A DNA stretch of 64,000 nt, taken from the NCBI GenBank assembly GCA_960531495.1, contig OY482861.1:4639001-4703000 (forward strand). The letters are read 5' to 3'. Of the stretch, positions 24,037 through 43,794 are shown in pieces (the first letter of the stretch is position 1; each line of letters opens with the position of its first letter). The position numbers and the translations under genes were made by a program. The notes under the pieces are model-generated. The model saw nothing but the letters and a program-made list of their open reading frames with translations, did not search any database and was not told where the DNA came from. The DNA is from Zeus faber (taxonomy: Eukaryota > Chordata > Actinopteri > Zeiformes > Zeidae).

Positions 24037-25622
24037 AGTGGGGCAAAAAACTATTTAGTCAGTTCTCCCACTTAAAAAGATGAGAGAGGCCTGTTATTTT
24101 CATCATAGGTATACCTCAACTATGAGGGACAAAATGAGAAAAAAACAATCCAGAAAATCACATTGTCTGATTTTTAAAGAATTTATTTGCAAATTATGGT
24201 GGAAAATAAGTATTTGGTCAATGACAAAAGTTAATCTCAATACTTTGTTATATACCCTTTGTTTGCAATGACAGAGGTCAAACGTTTTCTGTAAGTCTTC
24301 ACAAGGTTTTCACATACTGTTGCTGGTATTTTGCCCCATTCCTCCATGCAGATCTCCTCTAGAGCAGTGATGTTTTGGGGCTGTCGCTGGGCAACACGGA
24401 CTTTCAACTCCCTCCAAAGATTTTCTATGGGGTTGAGATCTGGAGACTGGCTAGGCCACTCCAGGACCTTGAAATGCTTCTTACGAAGCCACTCCTTCGT
24501 TGCCCGGGCGGTGTGTTTGGGATCATTGTCATGCTGAAAGACCCAGCCACGTTTCATCTTCAATGCCCTTGCTGATGGAAGGAGGTTTTCACTCAAAATC
24601 TCACGATACATGGCTCCATTCATTCTTTCCTTTACACGGATCAGTCGTCCTGGTCCCTTTGCAGAAAAACAGCCCCAAAGCATGATGTTTCAACCACCAT
24701 GCTTCACAGTAGGTATGGTGTTCTTTGGATGCAACTCAGCTTTCTTTCTCCTCCAAACACGACAAGTTGAGTTTTTACCAAAAAGTTCTATTTTGGTTTC
24801 ATCTGACCATATGACATTCTCCCAATCCTCTTCTGGATCATCCAAATGCTCTCCAGCAAACTTCAGACGGGCCTGGACATGTACTGGCTTAAGCAGGGGG
24901 ACACGTCTGGCACTGCAGGATTTGAGTCCTCGGCGGCGTAGTGTGTTACTGATGGTAGCCTTTGTTACTTTGGTCCCATCTCTCTGCAGGTCATTCACTA
25001 GGTCCCCCCGTGTGGGTCTGGGATGTTTGCTCACCGTTCTTGTGATCATTTTGACCCCACGGGGTGAGATCTTGCGTGGAACCCCAGATCGAGGGAGATT
25101 ATCAGTGGTCTTGTATGTCTTCCATTTTCTAATAATTGCTCCCACAGTTGATTTCTTCACAACAAGCTGCTTACCTATTGCAGATTCAGTCTTCCCAGCC
25201 TGGTGCAGGTCTACAATTTTGTTTCTGGTGTCCTTTGACAGCTCTTTGGTCTTGGCCATAGTGAAGTTTGGAGTGTGACTGTTTGAAGTTGTGGACAGGT
25301 GTCTTTTATACTGATAACGAGTTCAAACAGGTGCCATTTATACAGGTAACGAGTGGAGGACAGAGGAGCCTCTTAAAGAAAAAGTTACAGTCTGTGAAAG
25401 CCAGAAATCTTGCTTGTTTGTAGGTGACCAAATACTTATTTTACCGAGGAATTTACCAATTAATTCATTAAAATCCTACAATGTGATTTCCTGGATTCTT
25501 TCCCCCCATTCTGTCTCTCATAGTCGAAGTGAACCTATGATGAAAATTACAGGCCTCTCTCTTCTTTTTAAGTGGGAGAACTTGCACAATTGGTGGCTGA
25601 CTAAAAACTTTTTTGCCCCGCT
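24037..25622 (-). mobile_element. Full-length Tc1-like element, family C
   Basis: Both ends carry the same terminal sequence in inverse orientation: left 'cagtggggcaaaaaactatt', right reading 'cagcggggcaaaaaagtttt' on the minus strand. The inverted arms extend for about 200 bp. The left flank is TA-rich as expected for the TA target; on the right a (TG)n run replaces the TA. Total about 1.59 kb, the usual Tc1 length. It carries one transposase gene. Confidence 0.95.
24237..25259 (-). pseudogene. Tc1-like transposase with a single nonsense codon
   Basis: The frame starts at ATG 25259 with [20 protein letters not shown] and the first helix-turn-helix, followed by the second DNA-binding region and [13 protein letters not shown] (first catalytic Asp). 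A TGA at 24692-24690 interrupts it at codon 190, in the glycine-rich KHGG segment; the same frame continues with [16 protein letters not shown] (second Asp) and [13 protein letters not shown] (Glu). There are 34 residues between the second Asp and the Glu, giving the DD34E signature. Total 340 codons, normal for the family, and no other stop. Intact members cut and paste the element at TA sites. Recently inactivated by inference. Confidence 0.95.
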
Positions 25623-25633
25623 GTGTGTGTGTG

Positions 25634-25713
<80 letters not shown>
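25623..25713. repeat. Compound (TG)/(TA)/(CA) microsatellite
   Basis: Runs of GT, AT and AC separate the family C Tc1 from the family A Tc1. The frames reading through it are repeat artefacts. Confidence 0.97.
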
Positions 25714-25714
<1 letters not shown>

Positions 25715-25716
<2 letters not shown>

Positions 25717-27210
25717 TACTCACAAAAAGTTAGGGATATTTGGCTTTCGGGTGAAATTTATGGAAAATGTTATATTAGATCACGAAAGTAGGGCATTTTA
25801 GTAGGAGCATGCAATGGTGATTTCCTCATCTCAAACAATTTATTGAAACAAAAGCCAACAACAGTGGTGGGTTTACCACAACAAAAAATGTCAATGTCTC
25901 AATAAATTGTCATGCGCCCTTGAGCATCAATTACAGGTTGACAACAACATCTCATGCTGTTCACAAGTCGACTTATTGTCTGCTGAGGCATGGCACCCCA
26001 CTCTTCTTGAAGGGCGGCCCTCAGGTCATTGAGGTTCTGGGGTACAAAGTTACGAGCCTCTGCACAGCGACTCAGCTGATCCCGTAGGTTTTCTGTGGGA
26101 TTCAGGTCTGGAGAAAGTGCAGGCCACTCCATTTGAGGTACCCCAGTCTCCAGCAGCCGTTCCCTAATGATGCGACCTCAATGAGCTGATGAACATTGTC
26201 GTCCATGAAGATGAAATTAGGCCTGTGTTGTTCATGCAGGGGCACAATGACTGGATTAATGATGTTATTCAGGTATTATGGGCTTGTCACTGTACCATTC
26301 ACAAAGTGTAGGGCAGTTCTGTATTAACTAGTCACACCTGCCCAACTGTAACACCACCACCACCAAAGGCTCGTCTGGTGACTAGGTGGCTGATTCATAG
26401 CGCCCTCCTTGACGCCTCCAACATCGTTGACGGCCATGATTTCTGCTAAACGTGAATCGACTTTCCTCAGAGAACAGCACTGAGGCCACTGGTCCCTCGT
26501 CCAGCGTCAATGCTCCCTGACCCATGCAAGACGATAATGCCTGTGCTTTGTGGTGTGGTCAGGTACACTTGCCGGTCATCTAGAACGCAGACCAAGCTGA
26601 TGTTAACGGTTTTGAATGGTCTGACGTGACACTTGGGTGCCTCTCACCTCCCTTAAATGTGCCTGGAGTTGAGTGGCACTCATCATCTGGTTCCGCAGGG
26701 CACTGTTCACAATGAAGTGCTCATCAGTGTGGGATGCGGCCAAAGGACGTCCACTTCTATGCCTTTCTGTGACTCTTTCAGTCTCTCTGTATCTCTGTTG
26801 CAACCTGCTGATGACACTCTGTGACACTCTATAAGCTCAGGGCCCCTCTGAGAACATCCTGATTGAAGCCTCGCAATGGCGAGGTACTGTTGATCAGTTG
26901 TTAGGTGTCGTCTTGGTCTCATGATGTCAAAATGTGAACAGCATGATGAAGAGGACTGTTTAAATACCAATTCTAATTGAACCAGGAAATGTATTGGTCG
27001 ATTCACGGATCAAACACCTGTTGTGAATTTTGCCGTTCAGCTCCTTGTTAGAGAACAGCAAGTTGTGCAAAAAGTACTGAAACATTGAACAGTTGGATGT
27101 GCATTCAAAAGTTTAGAGAAGGTCAAATTAAGTTCACCTGTAAAGGTTATCGTGCATTTTAGGTTCATCCTGAAATTTCACCCGAAAATCCCGATCTTTT
27201 TGTGAGTAGT
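25715..27210 (-). mobile_element. Near full-length Tc1-like element, family A copy 2, with dead transposase
   Basis: Left end 'actactcacaaaaagttagg' and right end its inverse ('tttttgtgagtagt') define about 1.5 kb. On the minus strand the transposase starts near 26921 with MRPRRHLTTDQQYLAIARLQ (helix-turn-helix), then after shifts continues through 26827-26603 (LRNQMMSATQLQAHLREVRG) to the C-terminus at 26132-25899 with SPDLNPTENLRDQL (catalytic Glu region). Several frameshifts and stops. It is the longest copy of the family in the window and the reference for the truncated copy at 10711 and the fold-back copy at 29908. Confidence 0.9.
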
Positions 27211-27218
27211 GAGTAGTG

Positions 27219-27293
<75 letters not shown>
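27219..27293. repeat. (TG)n(TA)n microsatellite
   Basis: Short GT run followed by about 29 TA units at the right flank of the Tc1 element. Confidence 0.97.
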
Positions 27294-27295
<2 letters not shown>

Positions 27296-27717
27296 TACCA
27301 TACAATATAAAAAGAAAAAAACATTTACTACCAATAATACTGATAATAGAATAAGATAATAGAAGATACATAATAGACACCTATTATGTATCTTCTTTGC
27401 GTATCTTGATTTGTGTTTTTCTTTGTTTAAGTCTAGGATCCTTAAAATAACTCTTGTGTGTGCAGTTGGTTAACTTAACAGAACCCGACTACAAATGATT
27501 CCTATAAATCTCCAAGTAGGTTTGACAATGGATTATTTTGCTTTCTGGATATATTTATGGATGTTTATATGCAGCTTTGGGAGAGTGCACATAGTTCTGT
27601 TCACTGCGTATGCATGGTCCGAGGCAGATCTACATTTTCTTAAGAGTAAAGTTAATTTAGAGCGAAAGGCCAAAACAATCCCTGCTTTCCCCCTCAGCTG
27701 TTCAACCTTTCTCTACT
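27294..27717. other. No gene seen
   Basis: AT-rich spacer. A 14-base block at 27613-27626 ('catggtccgaggca') recurs inverted near 23905, which may reflect a shared retroelement. Confidence 0.35.
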
Positions 27718-28565
27718 AAAAGAAAGGGATGTTGCCTGGGCTAAGGCCAGAAAATCCAAAACCGAGGCTGACTGGGTGGCCCTGAACTCGATTTACCTCT
27801 CTCAGGTAAATCTGACATCATGATCGAAACATGATCCTAAAAGTAATCCTGGTAGGTAATAGTCTTCATTTGGTAGTGTCACCACAAATACATTGCCTCC
27901 CTGCAGTGTGAAAGACTCATGTACCCTAACTGATAAATCAGCCATTCTTAACTGCTGCAATGAATTTTTTTTCTTTGAGTCTTTCCATCCAGATCCAAAA
28001 CAGCCCAATGAACACTAATGAACAAAGTAAGAACCAGGGAATTACTTGGGGGTTCACCACCCCCAATTAATTCTATGTTTCAAGCATTACATTTTGCTCC
28101 TCTTGGTGATAAGAGGTCCATAGACCCTTAAAGCAACTGGATCTTAACAAATTTGCAGGTCCTGCTTGGTCCTTATTTTCTCAAGTTAGCTGTAGACTCA
28201 GCGGAACTTCTGACTCACATTTTTAACCTTATCTTTTTCAACAACAAACATATGGAACTCTGCCTATGTTCTCCCTTTGCTGAAAGGAGGGGAGCCCTCA
28301 GTTGTTAATAACTACAGGCCGATCACTAACTTATGTGATTTAGTTTAAGTTCTTGAAAGGTTTGTTGGTGAACTGAAATAATTTTGAGACAAATGGTTCT
28401 CCATGACATCATAGAGGCCATAGAAAACAACAGCACAATAACCGCTGGTATTGAAGTGAACGGCATTATTGAGTCACAGAACTGCAAAAAATATTGTGCA
28501 GCTATTTTATTGATTTGCCTAAGGCTTTTGAAACAGTTGTCCACCGTCACTTTGGTGATTGTGTG
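27718..28565 (+). pseudogene. Degenerate LINE reverse transcriptase fragment
   Basis: In shifting plus-strand frames: RDVAWAKARKSKTEADWVAL (linker before RT, 27727-27785), a decayed 'KATGPDxLxxxFLKLA' region (28120-28200), SHIFNL (28215), PLLKGG-like and NNYRPI (28280-28325), and finally FIDLPKAFETVVH (28505-28545), the first catalytic Asp block. This is an L2/jockey-type LINE separate from the copies at 16745 and 56440. It ends where the next Tc1 fragment starts. Confidence 0.65.
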
Positions 28566-29180
28566 GTGCAGGACGCTGACAGCCTGCGGATCAGACCGCG
28601 ATCAAGGAAGGAAGATTGGACATCTCAGGAACAGATATCGGTGAGCGCATTACTTCTGCATGTGGGGTTCTTACCGTCAAGCATGGAGGATGCAGTGTCA
28701 CAATCTGGAGTTACTTTACCGGTGAGATCCCTAAATCCATGTCAATCTCAACCAGCATGACTACCAGAGCATAATTCAGAGGTATGCCATTCCATTAGGA
28801 TTACCACTAATTCAGCAAGCTTATTACCTAGCCTGCCCAGTCTGCGGACCTCAATCCAATAGAACTTCCGTGGGATGAACTGTAGAGAAGAGTCAAAGAA
28901 TAGCCACCCACACAGTCTACATTTCTGGGAACTGCTGCAGAAGAGCTGGAAGACATGTTGACAATTTCTGTCTGAAAGCTGTTAACTGAATGCTTTGTGT
29001 TTATGGCACTGTTAAGGCAAAAAGGGGCAATTTTGAGGAATCCAAGCTCTTGAGACAATTTTAAATTATTTGAAAAGTGGTGTTTTGTAGCATGTGTTTT
29101 CATTTTCAAGTATTACAGATGCTTTTGTAAGACAATTATCCAAAAAGGTGCACTCAACATTTCACTGGTTACACACACAT
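28566..29180 (+). mobile_element. Tc1-like fragment, family D
   Basis: Plus-strand translation gives VKHGGCSVTIWSYF (28670-28712) and, after breaks, QSADLNPIELPWDEL (28837-28881), the C-terminal catalytic block of a Tc1 transposase, followed by a 3' region that ends near 'ggtgcactcaacatttcact'. Stops and shifts throughout. Confidence 0.7.
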
Positions 29181-29272
29181 ACATCTACATATAGATGATA
29201 TCTCAACGCTTGTACTGTCTTTGATCTACTGTACATTATCAAATCAAATAAACAGAATTATTTGTCTCACGC

Positions 29273-29278
29273 ATTTAT
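29273..29278 (-). terminator. derl2: Candidate derl2 polyadenylation signal
   Basis: AATAAA on the minus strand about 390 bases after the derl2 stop codon, with no other transposon between. A plausible end for a ~400-base 3' UTR; not proven. Confidence 0.4.
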
Positions 29279-29663
29279 TCTTTAAAAAAGTAAAATGAAA
29301 AAATCAAACAAAAAAAAAAAAAACACTGTACCTCAATGGAATAATTCAAATAGTTAATTTGTCTCTTCCATTTGACAATTGTTCAAAAAACTGTTCAGAG
29401 ACAAGCAATAATGCATAAAGGCTTATCAAAAGTTCATGGGCTTCATTCTCTTCTAAGGAGTCATATAGCAACAATCTTGCATCAAGAAGACCAGAGTTTC
29501 TCGGGGTGACTTGAGTCTTTTAAAAAGACATGGATATTTCCCAGTCCTTTAAGTTTGGCATTACTTGTCCAGAACAAAAGAAACAGCTAATGTTTCTTTC
29601 TTTTATCTGTCACTGAGGGAATATCCTTGTAATTGACCTGTGGATAGATGTTTAGGAGCTTAT

Positions 29664-37558
<7,895 letters not shown>

Positions 37559-37590
37559 TTTGGACGGCGTGGAGGCTTCCGGCACTTTGT

Positions 37591-37600
37591 TGACACGTCA
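37591..37600 (-). promoter_or_regulatory. derl2: UPRE-like XBP1/ATF6 site upstream of derl2
   Basis: TGACGTGTCA on the minus strand, 33-42 bases before the derl2 start codon. It contains the TGACGTG core bound by XBP1/ATF6 in unfolded-protein-response genes. Mammalian DERL2 is known to be induced by ER stress through IRE1-XBP1, so the site is plausible; it has not been tested here. Confidence 0.5.
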
Positions 37601-37998
37601 TCCTTACGAGCGAATCCAAAAACGGCGCGAGGTAAGGTGAAAAAGAATGTGACGAGAGGTTCACGCAAACCCCGCTTTTCATCCAAATGGAAGGATCCAT
37701 AGGCTTTACGTAAAAAAAAAATACTCATTTTTATATATATGTATGATTTTTGAAGCGTAAATGCAATCACCAGATATAACAAGCTAACGTTAGGCTATAA
37801 ACCAACTAGACCACGGTCGCATGACTTCAATGTCACCGCTACTAAGCTTCCAACTTGTAATTAGACTTTGCGCGCTTACTCCTTCTACAAAAGCCTGGAA
37901 GGTTTGAGTTAGAATAGCTTGCAAGAGAGCGAATATAAACACAACTAGAGGCTGTAAAGGTGGATTAGTGAGTAGATCACTTTCCGTGTTCAGTGTGA

Positions 37999-38006
37999 TG
38001 ACGTCA
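37999..38006. promoter_or_regulatory. derl2: Consensus CRE upstream of derl2
   Basis: TGACGTCA palindrome about 440 bases upstream of the derl2 start. It matches CREB/ATF family sites. Distance makes a role uncertain. Confidence 0.35.
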
Positions 38007-38320
38007 AATGTCCCCAACAGCCTCTGTCGTCTCATTTAGCCACTTGTTAGCAACTACCTTTTTTAAGACACGTTAAAGCTTCCAAATTCACGAGTGAGGT
38101 ATTAACTGACGTATTTTATGTTGTATAACAAAACTTGAAAATCTCTTAAACGTGTGTTGACCACAGACCTTATTTTAGGCATCTAGCCAAAAATCTATTC
38201 AAAAAAAACAATTGATGAGGGAACCAGAAGTGCAAAAATGCTTCCTCATTTCCGGGTTTTAGGATTAATTTCCTGCAGCACTCTATAAATTTCTTTGGGC
38301 TTTCTTTCGGTTTGTGCCAA
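38007..38320. other. derl2 upstream DNA, no further feature
   Basis: Remaining upstream sequence up to the Gypsy insertion at 38321. No head-to-head gene is visible. Confidence 0.4.
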
Positions 38321-38660
38321 TGTAACCCTCAGATTTTTTATGGAAGGCAGAACGCAAGACGTGATTCGGGTCCAGCAACAGCCTTTTATCGCACCAGTGC
38401 CTGGCAATAAAAAAACAACAAAACTTTGGCACACAAATTCCAGCTTCACTCCAAATCAAATCAGCCCTCTGGTCCACATGGGTACAGGTAACCGGAACTG
38501 GAAGTCCCAGTGACTTTACCCTTTCTGCGTGTTACCCCGGAAGTTTAAAACTTATAAAAAATAAAAGTGCCAGGTGCAAAAATAAAAGTTTTATAGAACA
38601 TAATGTACAAATTTTGGCAAACGTCACTAATTATTTATAATTATATACACTTTGGTTACA
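38321..38660 (-). repeat. G2 3' LTR (left)
   Basis: 340 bp with perfect TGTAACC...GGTTACA inverted ends. It carries about 50 bp around 38488-38545 that the other LTR lacks. Confidence 0.9.
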
Positions 38661-38674
38661 TTCTCCCCTCTTGA
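38661..38674 (-). other. G2 polypurine tract
   Basis: AAGAGGGGAGAA on the minus strand directly before the 3' LTR, the usual start site for plus-strand DNA synthesis. Confidence 0.8.
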
Positions 38675-38980
38675 AATCGGCAAAATATACAAATTAAAAC
38701 AAAATGTCAAAAAAAGACAAGTCATGTCCAACAAAATCCAGTAATACTGGAATTGTCACATCAAACGAAAGCTGTACCCCTACACAACTATCAAGCTGTT
38801 CCTTTTAAGAACTAACGAGAGAGAGTGTAGGCCTTACCACTCCCGCCACAATATAGACTAGATAAAGTGCCCCACTAAACTGGATTATACTAGCTTCACA
38901 CTAAGAGCAAAAACTATATATGCACAAATGTAGGACAGCCTTACTAATGCATTTAACGGTCATGTTAAAGTGCATACAAA

Positions 38981-40544
38981 TTAAGACTGGGACTGACCAC
39001 TGAAAACTGAAGTCACCCATTTTTTAAATGTGTCTATGCCTGTGCTTGGAACCTTCTGACTGTTCATGGTATAGATGAGGCGATTAACCAGCTTAAAGAG
39101 TCTGCCAATCCTAGACCTCGCTGTCGGGAGTTCAATGCCATCTGACTGGTCCTCATGCGTGATATCTGGACTACTTGGCTGCTCTACAGCCTCAAACTCC
39201 ATCTCCAGACTGTTATCCTCCTCATCTGACACATCCAAGTTGATTCTTGAACCCTGACATCTCCCTGGTGGAGAGGGGTTGTGATTGGGGGCAGCCCCAT
39301 TGAAACATACCACCTCACTAGGCTGCTCTCCTAGATAAGAGTCCGCTTCAGATAACTGACTAAAAATATCACTGACTTCCTCCTCCCCGTGACAGTCCAG
39401 TGGCAGGAAGTTGACACACAGCAGAAGATTGCGATTCACTACTTTCCACTTTCCAGTTTCTGGGTGCTCGATCTTGTAGCTGTGTGTCTGTGGGTTGTGG
39501 TCCACTACAGTATAGACAACACTTTTCCATTTGTCTGCAATCTTTTTCCATCCATGCTCACCCTTGTTGGCCACGATAACCCTATCTCCAACTTTCAAAA
39601 CTGACCCCCTTTCGCTTTCTTGTTGTAACCCTCGGCCTGATGATGTTGCTCCTTGGTGGTGTGGGCTTTGGCAAGGGTAACAGCTTCCTTCAAGTCTTTC
39701 TGCAGAGAATCAATGTAGTTACCAAAGGACACATCTTCCTCTTTCTGCAGTATACTTTTAAAGATGACGTCCACCGGGATGCAGGGAACTCTGCCAAACA
39801 TGAGGTCGAACGGAGGGAAGCTAGTGGTCTCGTGGGCAGTACAGTTATACATCATCGTGAGCGTGTGGAGCATCTGAGGCCAGCTTTGCTTTGTTCGTGG
39901 TGGAAGGGCACGTATCATGTTGTCTAGTGTGCGGTTGAAATGCTTAGTGGTGCCATTAGACATGGGGTGGTAAGCTGCGGTGCAAGACTTTTTGACTCCA
40001 GAGATCTGGAGGAGGTTGGCGATAAGTTTACTCTCAAATGACACTCCCTGGTCAGAGTAAATATGTTTTGGGAAGCCATAGACACAGAAGTAATGGTCCC
40101 ACAACTTCCGGGCAATGGATGTTGCGGTCTGATCTGGACACAGAAACACGTGAGCGAACTCTTAAAGCGATCAGTTATCACCAACACATCCACGGTTTTG
40201 TTAATCAAATCCTCGGCAGACCAGAAGTCTATGCACACAAGTTTTATGGGAGCAGTGGTTTTGATGCTTTCTAGTAGCGCAAGCCCCTCAGGTTCTGGGG
40301 TTTTCTATATGACACAGGGGGCACATGAATTAATGTGCTCCCTCATGTCTCCCTCCATGGTAGCCCAATGGAACCTCTGGCGAACCAGGTAGAGTGTTCT
40401 GAACTGACCCTGATGACCCGCGTCCTCATGGCAGCCTCTCACAACCCCACTCCTCAAAGATGCCACTACAACAAACTGATATCTCTTCTGCTTGGTAAGG
40501 GTGTCTTTGGATACTCTGTATAGGATTCCGTCCTCGACAAACAA
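38981..40544 (-). pseudogene. G2 integrase
   Basis: Three minus-strand frames: 40544-40305 (zinc-binding N-terminus, GCHEDAGHQGQFRTLYLVRQ ... CAPC), 40238-39924/40149-39595 (core: CIDFWSAEDL with the first Asp, IYSDQGVSFES with the second, NGTTKHFNRTLD where the final Glu is expected but Lys-His is read), and 39598-38981 (205 codons, intact: the SH3-like DNA-binding part starting MKVGDRVIVANKGE plus an acidic tail). No chromodomain is seen. The apparent loss of the catalytic Glu and the frameshift near 40150 make it inactive. Confidence 0.9.
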
Positions 40545-41242
40545 TTTATTCCATTATTTAAGAAGTCTGACAACTCCCCTCGTCTCATTTGCTCTTTCAC
40601 ATCTGGATGGATGACGACAATGCTCTTCAAAGACAACGGCTTTGGCTAAATCTGGATTCTCCAACTGCTTGGCTCTCAGCTCATGTTTTGTGTATGACGG
40701 CAGTGCATCTTGCCCTAGATCTACCAGTTGCTGAACATGGTTCAACATAGAGAGAGTTCTCGTTCTCGCACCTGTCTCCCACTCTATATGGCTCCGCAGC
40801 ACAGCGGCTACCTCAGTGGAAGGCACCTCGCTCATCTCACTACTAAAGTTGTCAGAGGACCTGCTGAGCTCTCTCCTACTCACTGACTGGGTGTTCTGGC
40901 TTGCACTGGTACGGAACCTGTCCTGAATAGCACAACTCGCTAGCTTCTCTGACTCCCCCAACAGCACTGAGTAGGGCTCTCTAGCAGCCGGTGACTAACC
41001 CACTGGCCTGAAATGGGGTCCCTACTCAACACATCGGCAACTCGGGCCTGGGACGTATTTGATATCAAACTTGTAATCTGTGAGTTTTTCCATCCACTAC
41101 TGCTCACACGCATCCAACTAGGTTTTTGTTAGTATGTGTGTAAGAGGGTTGTTGTCTGTCCACACGGTGAAACGGTGCCCCTTAAACAAATGGCTGAACT
41201 TGTCGCATACTGCCCATTTAAGGGCCATGAACTCCAGACGAT

Positions 41243-42452
41243 GTGCCGGCTACCTGTCTGAGCCTATTCAGTGATTTAATAGCAAAAGCAGTCGGCCGGG
41301 CTCAATCCTCGCAAGGCACCACCTGTGACAAGACAGCACCAAGGCCATCAGAAGACGCATCGGTGGACAGGATGAATGGGCGGTTGAAGTCAGGGTGTGC
41401 CAGCATAACCTGGGCCATCATCACTTCTTTCAGCTCTGCCACAGCTGTGTCACATGCCACAGTCCATTCTGCACGGGTGAGATTCCTAGTAGGAGGGCTC
41501 CCCTTCTTTTGTTTCCTCTTCCCTTTGCACCCTGACGTGAGCTCAAACGGTCTAGCGATTGACGAGCAGTTCTTGATGAACCTCTGGTACCACATGATGA
41601 GTCCAAGGTAGGACTGAATCATCTTGGGTGACGGAGTGACACCATCAGGGCACATCAAGTCTTCTTTTTCGGGCACCGACGATGGAATCAACTTTAGCTT
41701 GGTCTGTGGACAAGCCCTTTTCATCGATTACGTCACCGAGGGAGCGTACAGACCGCCGCAGGAAGTGGCACTTCTTTGGAGAGAGCTTGAGGTGGTGAGT
41801 TCTCAATCTCCCAAAGACCATCTCCAGCCTCTTCAAAGCGATCTCCTTAGTTGGGGCTGTGGCCATGACATCATCCAGATAGCAGAGGAGAGTCAGGAAG
41901 TTTTGGTCACCGAAGATGTTCATCGTCATTCTCATGAAGCTCGCTGGCAAGTTGCAGAGGCCCTGCGGTAGCCTGTTGTATTTGTGTAATCTGACAGATG
42001 TTGTGAACGCAGTGTACTTTTTGTCGTCCTCGTGCACCTGGATGTTGTAGAATCCCAAAGTTAAATCCATGGTGCTAAGAAGGCATTACCACCCAGGGCA
42101 GCCAGGCAGTCAGCCTGGTGGGGGAGAGGGTAGGCGTCCTTAACAGTTCTGGCATTCAACCAGCTGAAATCTTTGCAGATGCAGAGGTCGCCATTCTTCT
42201 TCCAGCACAGAACGAGGGGTGAAGCATACTCACTGGCAGATTTACAAATTATCCCTCTCTCCTCCATGTCATTGAGAGCAATGCGCAGTTTCTGATACTG
42301 AGCTGGCGGAACACATCTGTATGGAAGGCAGAAGGGTTTCTCATCCACGAGGTGGATTCTGTGTACAAAATCTTCTTTTCACCACAGTCTAGAGAGTGTC
42401 TGGAGAATATGTCTTTGTATCTCACAACAAGTTCACACACCTGTCTTTCCAT
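41243..42452 (-). pseudogene. G2 reverse transcriptase and RNase H
   Basis: 42452-42061 encodes the RT fingers (SPLVLCWKKNGDLCICKDFS); 42070-41645 starts MDLTLGFYNIQVHEDDKKYT and contains CYLDDVMATAP, the catalytic YxDD box; 41724-41302 holds the connection and RNase H start (FILSTDASSDGLGAVLSQ). Frameshifts occur near 42065, 41700 and 41300, and RNase H decays after that. Confidence 0.9.
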
Positions 42453-43089
42453 TCATCCGACACCTCACATGGTTCAAGGTCGATTTTTTTCCAGCCCGTG
42501 GTGTTTGAGGGTGTCAGTGACTGAATCCCCCTGAGCCGCCGGATCTGTGGTCCCTGTTTCCCTGAAGAGGCAACAGGTTCGGTTGCATGCCGCTGTTGGT
42601 AGACTTCGCATTGAAGGGGTTCAGGCCTTCTTGTCTCGAGCATATCTTCCACCGCCATGCAGGGATACACATCCGCCACCTTTGCGGTCTGTCTCAGTGT
42701 CACAGGTTTGTCTGTAGGGTTGACAATCTTTAGTGGTATCCACCCGTCACCCCAGAGCGGAGTGACCACCCGACCAACCAGAACAGTTCTGGGAGCGGAG
42801 CGCGCACTTGTGGGCTCAACGATGACGGTGCTGCCAGGTGGCCCTCTTGATTTCACAGGGAGCCTCCCCCACACCAGATGTTCTTGGCCTGGCCAAAGCA
42901 TGACAAGTTTGTAAGCCCTTACGGTGCTGACGACATCAGGGACTGTGTCACCCTTCCAACGACATGTAAAGTGAGGAAGTCATTCCTTTCCGCATGAGAG
43001 TCTGTTGGTGTGGAGGTCATTTGCCAGTACGTTTCTGATTCCTTCAATTTGTGGATGACGTGTCTTATGACATTAGAACCAATAATAAA

Positions 43090-43775
43090 TTAATTTACTT
43101 GGCCAGGGACAATCATGGTGGGCACTATGAATTTACAGCCATAAACCTCCAATGTTAGGTCACATATGCATTTTGGGATAGCGCGGTTGGCCCCACATCC
43201 AATCAGCACCATGTTTGGGTTCTCTCCCACTTTACCAGTCAGAGCTCCAGCTGCAGTGAGCTTGTCTGCCACCATAACGCTCATTGTGCAGGCCATGGAG
43301 CCAGAATGCAGCATGCCGTGGACCATTAACCACTTGTTTATGATGACCGGGGTGTAAAAGAGGCTGTCTGTGTCATTGACCCGCTGGGTGTTCTGGCGTA
43401 TGACCCTGGGTGACCCGGGAGATAGCTCATCGATGGCAGCATAACGCAACTCAACGTCTGGTTGATCCCAGAGGGCAATTTCTGTTACACATGCACATTC
43501 CCTCCCTGAATGTGACAAATCAACCTCTTGAATCTTGAATGCAGGCGCTCCAGTTTCCCTGGTGTTGCAGGGAGGGCTGAATGGGGACGAACTGGGTGGC
43601 AGTCTGAGCAACGTGTTGTTGTACGTTGGAAGGGTGAGCTGGATGCTGGTTGCTGATAGCATGGGGCTGGACGACTTGATATGGCCAGGGGCGTAGCATT
43701 TGAAGCAGAGACGTGCAGACTGACAGTGAGCGATGGCGGTGTGTGATGCATCATCACATACATGGCAGGCACGAA
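43090..43775 (-). pseudogene. G2 nucleocapsid end and protease
   Basis: Near 43775-43680 are two Cys/His knuckles (CHVC...; the second, FKCYAPGHIKSS, lacks its last Cys). The frame 43662-43090 continues into a retropepsin-like domain. At the active-site position the sequence reads HSGSMACT: the expected Asp codon is a His codon at 43306-43308. A frameshift separates knuckles and protease. Confidence 0.8.
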
Positions 43776-43794
43776 AAGCACCTGGGCCGCTATT

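Noticed and set aside
37559-38320. Possible head-to-head neighbour of derl2 such as mis12
   Set aside because: In mammals DERL2 and MIS12 are neighbours, but no mis12-like frame is visible before the Gypsy insertion.
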